In this document: one piece after another, positions 20,362 through 23,317 of the stretch | Numbering within the stretch: the stretch's first letter is position 1 | How the letters are laid out: every line of letters starts with the position of its first letter | The notes under the pieces: model-generated | Told to the model about the DNA's origin: nothing | The model's database searches: none | What the model saw: only the letters and a program-made list of their open reading frames with translations | From: Hemicentrotus pulcherrimus | Taxonomy: Eukaryota > Echinodermata > Echinoidea > Camarodonta > Strongylocentrotidae | Length of the DNA: 23,317 nt | Direction of reading: 5' to 3' | Assembly: GCA_003118195.1 (NCBI GenBank) | Contig: BEXV01000256.1 | Span: 1-23,317 of the forward strand | Made by a program: the position numbers and the translations under genes

Positions 20362-20521
20362 CAATGAAACCTGTCTATAAAGACCAACCCAAGGGAGACA
20401 AGAAACGTGGTCTTTATAGGCAGGTGGTCTCTAAATTTATGTATTAGTTGAGAAACTGTTTTTAAGGGTAATACAAAATGTGGTCTTTGAAGACAGGTGG
20501 TTACTGAAGCGGATTTGACCA
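20362..20521. mobile_element. MITE-like element, copy 3 (160 bp, TA-flanked, decayed)
   Basis: Begins CAATGAAACCTGTCTATAAA and ends ACTGAAGCGGATTTGACCA, with TA on each side (20360-20361 and 20522-20523). Both terminal CAGT words have one mutation, so this copy is older or less intact. The interior GTGGTCTTTATAGGCAGGTGG matches copy 2. Confidence 0.65.
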
Positions 20522-20890
20522 TATTACTATTCATTTTATCTAGAGTAGATGTAGAGTTTGTCTTTGAGATCATGAACCCAAAGGCCATAGACTCACAAAT
20601 GCCTCTTTCACAATGACAAGGATTAAGGCCACTCTGTAGCCATGACCTTAGCTACCATAAAATTAATTTACTTTACTCTGATTGTTATGATATTGCTATG
20701 ATACTGCTATTGCTATTATGAATACAATTATTTGTTGTAATCCTTTGTGCCCTAATAACTAGGCAATTTGATGCCTGTATATTGATAGAGGAGTCTACAT
20801 GTCTCATTATTGTTCAAAGTAATGAGGATAGCCCTTGAACTGACCTTCAAAGACCTTGGGAGGATTGTCATTGAATAGCAGAAACAACTA
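20522..20890. other. AT-rich spacer between the MITE copy and the array
   Basis: No coding or repeat signal beyond small AT-rich duplications such as GATATTGCTATGATACTGCTATTGC near 20691-20715. Confidence 0.5.
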
Positions 20891-21452
20891 CAATGTATAA
20901 CATGTCTATAAAGGCTACCTGAGGAAAACAGTAAGAGTTACTGCTGTAGACATATGGCTTTTCTATGCAGATTTTTCAATACGTTTTCTCTGAGAGGGCT
21001 ATGATTCAAGAAACCACTATAGACAAGTGGCCTTTATAGAGAGGTGACCAGTCATGGAAACAGAAATGGGGCCACAAAGGTGGTCTTTCTATGCAGGTTC
21101 AGCACATTTACTCACAGATGGAGAGAATTTCAGTGACCATTATAGACAGGTGGCCATTATAGAGAGGTAGCCCGTCAGAGAAACTCCCTCAATATAGAAG
21201 TGGATGCACAGGGAAAGGACTAAAGAAAATTAGCTATTGTGGACAGGGCTTTCTTAGACGGGTTCTGCAACCTGATTATGTAGGTGACCACTCTGATACA
21301 GGTGGTCTTTGTAGAGAGGTGGTTTCAAAGAGAACAGGGAAGTGTCCACGGTAGATGGATGGATTTTCTTAACAGGTTCTTCAAGACATTGTTCCTCCTA
21401 GATGGAAATGATTCAAGTACCAGGTGGCCTTTATAGACAGGTCATCACTAAG
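20891..21452. repeat. Degenerate tandem array derived from MITE-like sequence
   Basis: Repeated words match the interior of the three MITE copies: ATAGACAGGTGGCC or variants at about 21017-21040, 21136-21160 and 21423-21440; GGTGGTCTTTCTATGCAGGTT at about 21081; and TTTGTAGAGAGGTGG near 21307. TTCTTAGACGGGTTC and TTCTTAACAGGTTC are related. The two clearest boxes are 119 bp apart, and others are less regular. No clean CAGT terminus with flanking TA is seen, so it is an array rather than a single element. Confidence 0.6.
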
Positions 21453-22189
21453 AAAGGCTGCTGATGCATATAGTGTCTCATGCTTAGTTGGAAAACTAGT
21501 AGTTGGACACCTATCCGATCAGACAAGATCACATTATCTGTTAAGAGCAAGAAGGTTGCTAACCTTGCATGGTGTTTATTCAAGAATACGAGTCAACGCC
21601 CTTCTGGCTCTCAACCGACAAAGTCGTCGTCCCTCCATTACTTGTCCTGGTGGGATAGGTAGCGAATTAAAGTCGTGAATCGTCCCAAGCAGCCTGTACT
21701 TTCACGATCTTGAACCCTGTGAACCATGAAACGCTCTGTCTTGTGTCTCTGATTAGGACTACCATTTCTGGTAGTCCCATCCAGTTCATTTCACCGTGTG
21801 AAATTAATTGCTCATTTTTACAGACAGATGTTCGTACAAAAATTGAGGCGCAAACACACACAAGTAGTCGGTCTGCGTGCACATGAAAATGTCAGGTACC
21901 TTGCGTCCAAAGTATATTATGCTCAAGGGTGCATTCAATTAACTTAAAGGGTTCTGCAATGTTTATAAAATAAGGGAAACAGATCAAAACAGGAAAGAGT
22001 ATTGGTATCAGAAAGATTGGAATTGAAAGAGAGAAAGAGAGAGGGATAGAGAATGGTGTAGAGGAAATGCATTCAGTTTATCAGATAGTGTTCGATAAAT
22101 TACTAATATATTGGGTGATTGTAATTCATTTTACAAAGCAAATAGAATGTTTACAGATGAAGTTCATTACTTTGTCTCGTATATCTATA
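21453..22189. other. Non-coding spacer with one perfect hairpin
   Basis: The open frames at 21424-21678 start inside the array and carry no domain. The stretch 21595-21650 shares CCTTCTGGCTCTCA with other repeats in the window. A perfect hairpin, GGACTACCA (21756-21764) and TGGTAGTCC (21769-21777), has a TTTC loop. Confidence 0.5.
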
Positions 22190-22280
22190 ATCATGCAAAT
22201 GGAATTTTCATATTTCTGCATTTGCAATACCCGGATAATGCTTGAAAATTATGATAAGTTTTCTTTGCACATGCAAATAT
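22190..22280. promoter_or_regulatory. Cluster of POU octamer sites
   Basis: ATGCAAAT is exact at 22193-22200 and 22271-22278. An inverted near-match, ATTTGCAA, lies at 22220-22227. Three POU-type sites in 86 bp is more than expected, although AT-rich DNA raises the chance rate. Regulation is inferred. Confidence 0.3.
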
Positions 22281-22499
22281 GAATTATTTTGAAATCTGAA
22301 ATGGTTTTTATAAATATTTTGCGTTTGTGAACAATATTCATATAGGATAAAAAACAATAGGCCAATAAAGTTGGTCTGCTTCTACTGATATGATGTTAGT
22401 ATCTTATTAAAAAAGGTTCTAGTCATTTTACTGAACCCAAGTTTAATTCCTCAGTGGAAAAACTCCTGAGCTTTCAAAAAAAAGGAGTCCTTTAATTCT
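22281..22499. other. AT-rich spacer
   Basis: No gene, repeat or motif cluster is recognised. Confidence 0.5.
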
Positions 22500-22720
22500 A
22501 ATCGGTCATCATCATCATGAAATTGCCGTTTGTGCTCTGCTAGGCCGCGCGCCGCCGAGCATCAAAGTTCATTTGGACGTGCTTGGTCAGGCCCGCGCTG
22601 TCATTGGTGCTGCCGCGTAGAAACGTTCCCTCTGTCCCTTTTATTAGTCAAGCCAGCCTGGTTTTCAAATTCCCTCCTAATTTTTGTGCGGAACGCATTT
22701 GACACGTTTGGGGAGCAGAA
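22500..22720. promoter_or_regulatory. CpG-rich candidate regulatory island
   Basis: Contains the densest CpG run in the window (GGCCGCGCGCCGCCG near 22543-22557), followed at once by a TCF/LEF-type ATCAAAG (22561-22567). An inverted CCAAT (ATTGG) lies at 22603-22607. Then comes TTATTAGTCAAGCCAGCC, and CGCATTTGACACG near 22693. Frames at 22530-22766 (+) and 22648-22848 (-) have no recognised domain. It could be an enhancer or a CpG-rich promoter; no downstream exon supports the second. Confidence 0.3.
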
Positions 22721-23119
22721 CGAAAAGATGGGAGTAATGGGGAGAGGAAGAGGGAGAGGAAATTGAAAAGATTGTTAGGCTTGGCTGACTTTGATGTCTT
22801 CATTTCAAAACTGGAGGAAAATTGAATGGTTCTCAATGAGGGGTCCAACTTTAAAGGGATACTTGATTAAAAAGCATATTTCCTCTCCCCCTTAATTGAA
22901 AGTTTCCCAGCTTGATGTCTCGATGAAAGCAATGTTCTGTAAAAACTCTCATATTAAACCTGCCAAGTTCCATATCCAAGGACATCAATTCAAGAAAACT
23001 CAAAAACTTATATTTAGATTTTCTAAGAGAACATGATTCTTAGTAATTTTAGATCTAATCATGTGCTAATAGATTTATTAAAAAAATGATTTCTTTTCTC
23101 AAAACAGTGAAGTATGGAC
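22721..23119. other. Non-coding, purine-rich then AT-rich spacer
   Basis: Starts with a purine-rich run (22726-22770) and has no splice-bounded open frame. Confidence 0.5.
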
Positions 23120-23317
23120 TTGTCAATATTAAAGACTTTCACGCGTAGATTACGTGGGGAAATGTCACTATTTAGCTGATACGCCTATTTGCGAACTTAG
23201 TGTGCGGTACGCAGCGAAATTGCTAGCCACGATTGACAGTAAGAACATTTTGCTTCGCATCAACCTCGGATCTGTGTGTACTGTCGCGATTGACAGTACA
23301 GCACTCTGTGTATGCTA
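23120..23317. promoter_or_regulatory. Candidate regulatory element with two PBX/MEIS-like sites, cut by the window end
   Basis: CGATTGACAGTA occurs twice, at 23230-23241 and 23287-23298, 57 bp apart. It differs by one base from the classical PBX-MEIS composite site TGATTGACAG. The second copy sits in a perfect inverted repeat, TGTACTGTC (23277-23285) and GACAGTACA (23292-23300). Composition rises in GC and CpG (CACGCGTAG, GGTACGCAGCG). The window ends before its right limit. Confidence 0.4.

Noticed and set aside
20169..20588. 139-codon minus-strand open frame
   Set aside because: It spans a G18 run with an N and a whole MITE-like copy, and has no protein family signature.
20891..21452. CRISPR-like array
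   Set aside because: Repeats are degenerate and irregularly spaced, without unique spacers, and the genome is eukaryotic.
21424..21678. Possible gene of 84 codons
   Set aside because: It begins in the MITE-derived array, starts with a non-ATG codon, and resembles no known family.

Overview
This window looks like nuclear DNA from an animal, most likely a marine invertebrate deuterostome such as an echinoderm. That placement is an inference. It rests on AT-rich, gene-poor sequence, splice-site-bounded exons, long GA microsatellites, a tRNA-derived SINE, short TA-flanked inverted-repeat elements, and assembly gaps placed at homopolymers. There is nothing bacterial here: no operons, no dense coding, no ribosome binding sites and no CRISPR array.

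Only one gene is securely recognisable. It is a glyoxalase-domain protein of the GLOD5 type (vicinal oxygen chelate superfamily), whose complete 140-residue core is encoded without interruption at 1139-1561 on the + strand. A possible 60-base upstream exon (693-752) splices to an acceptor at 1110 with the reading frame preserved, which would give the protein an N-terminal extension. A GC box and an inverted CCAAT box lie at about 540-590. Directly after the stop codon are an imperfect hairpin and three tandem 20-bp units that share its sequence. A second, unidentified exon-like segment (18087-18213, +) has a good acceptor, a consensus donor and a single open frame. It may belong to a larger gene whose other exons are outside the window.

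The rest is non-coding. Repeats include GA tracts (2665-2736, 4229-4287, 4492-4524, 14796-14822) and a polypurine zone (4381-4612). Three dispersed copies of one MITE-like element begin CAGT or CAAT next to TA (6611, 9067, 20362), and a degenerate tandem array built from the same sequence lies at 20891-21452. Other tandem arrays lie at 10098-10430, 12423-12800 and 19290-20140. There is a perfect 32-bp duplication at 13395-13458 and a minus-strand tRNA-derived SINE at 17625-17897. A 496-base gap (11790-12285) interrupts the sequence.

Several stretches differ from the AT-rich background in complexity and in clustered transcription-factor-like words. These are 2940-3215, 5885-6200, 7085-7270, 8200-8475, 13575-13990, 16380-16570, 18790-19160, 22190-22280, 22500-22720 and 23120-23317. 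They are the best candidates for cis-regulatory elements, but this was judged by eye, without alignments or expression data. I found no evidence of a new multi-gene system. The most notable points are the two possible exons, the MITE-to-array relationship, and the enhancer-like islands, especially the two PBX/MEIS-like sites at the right end.
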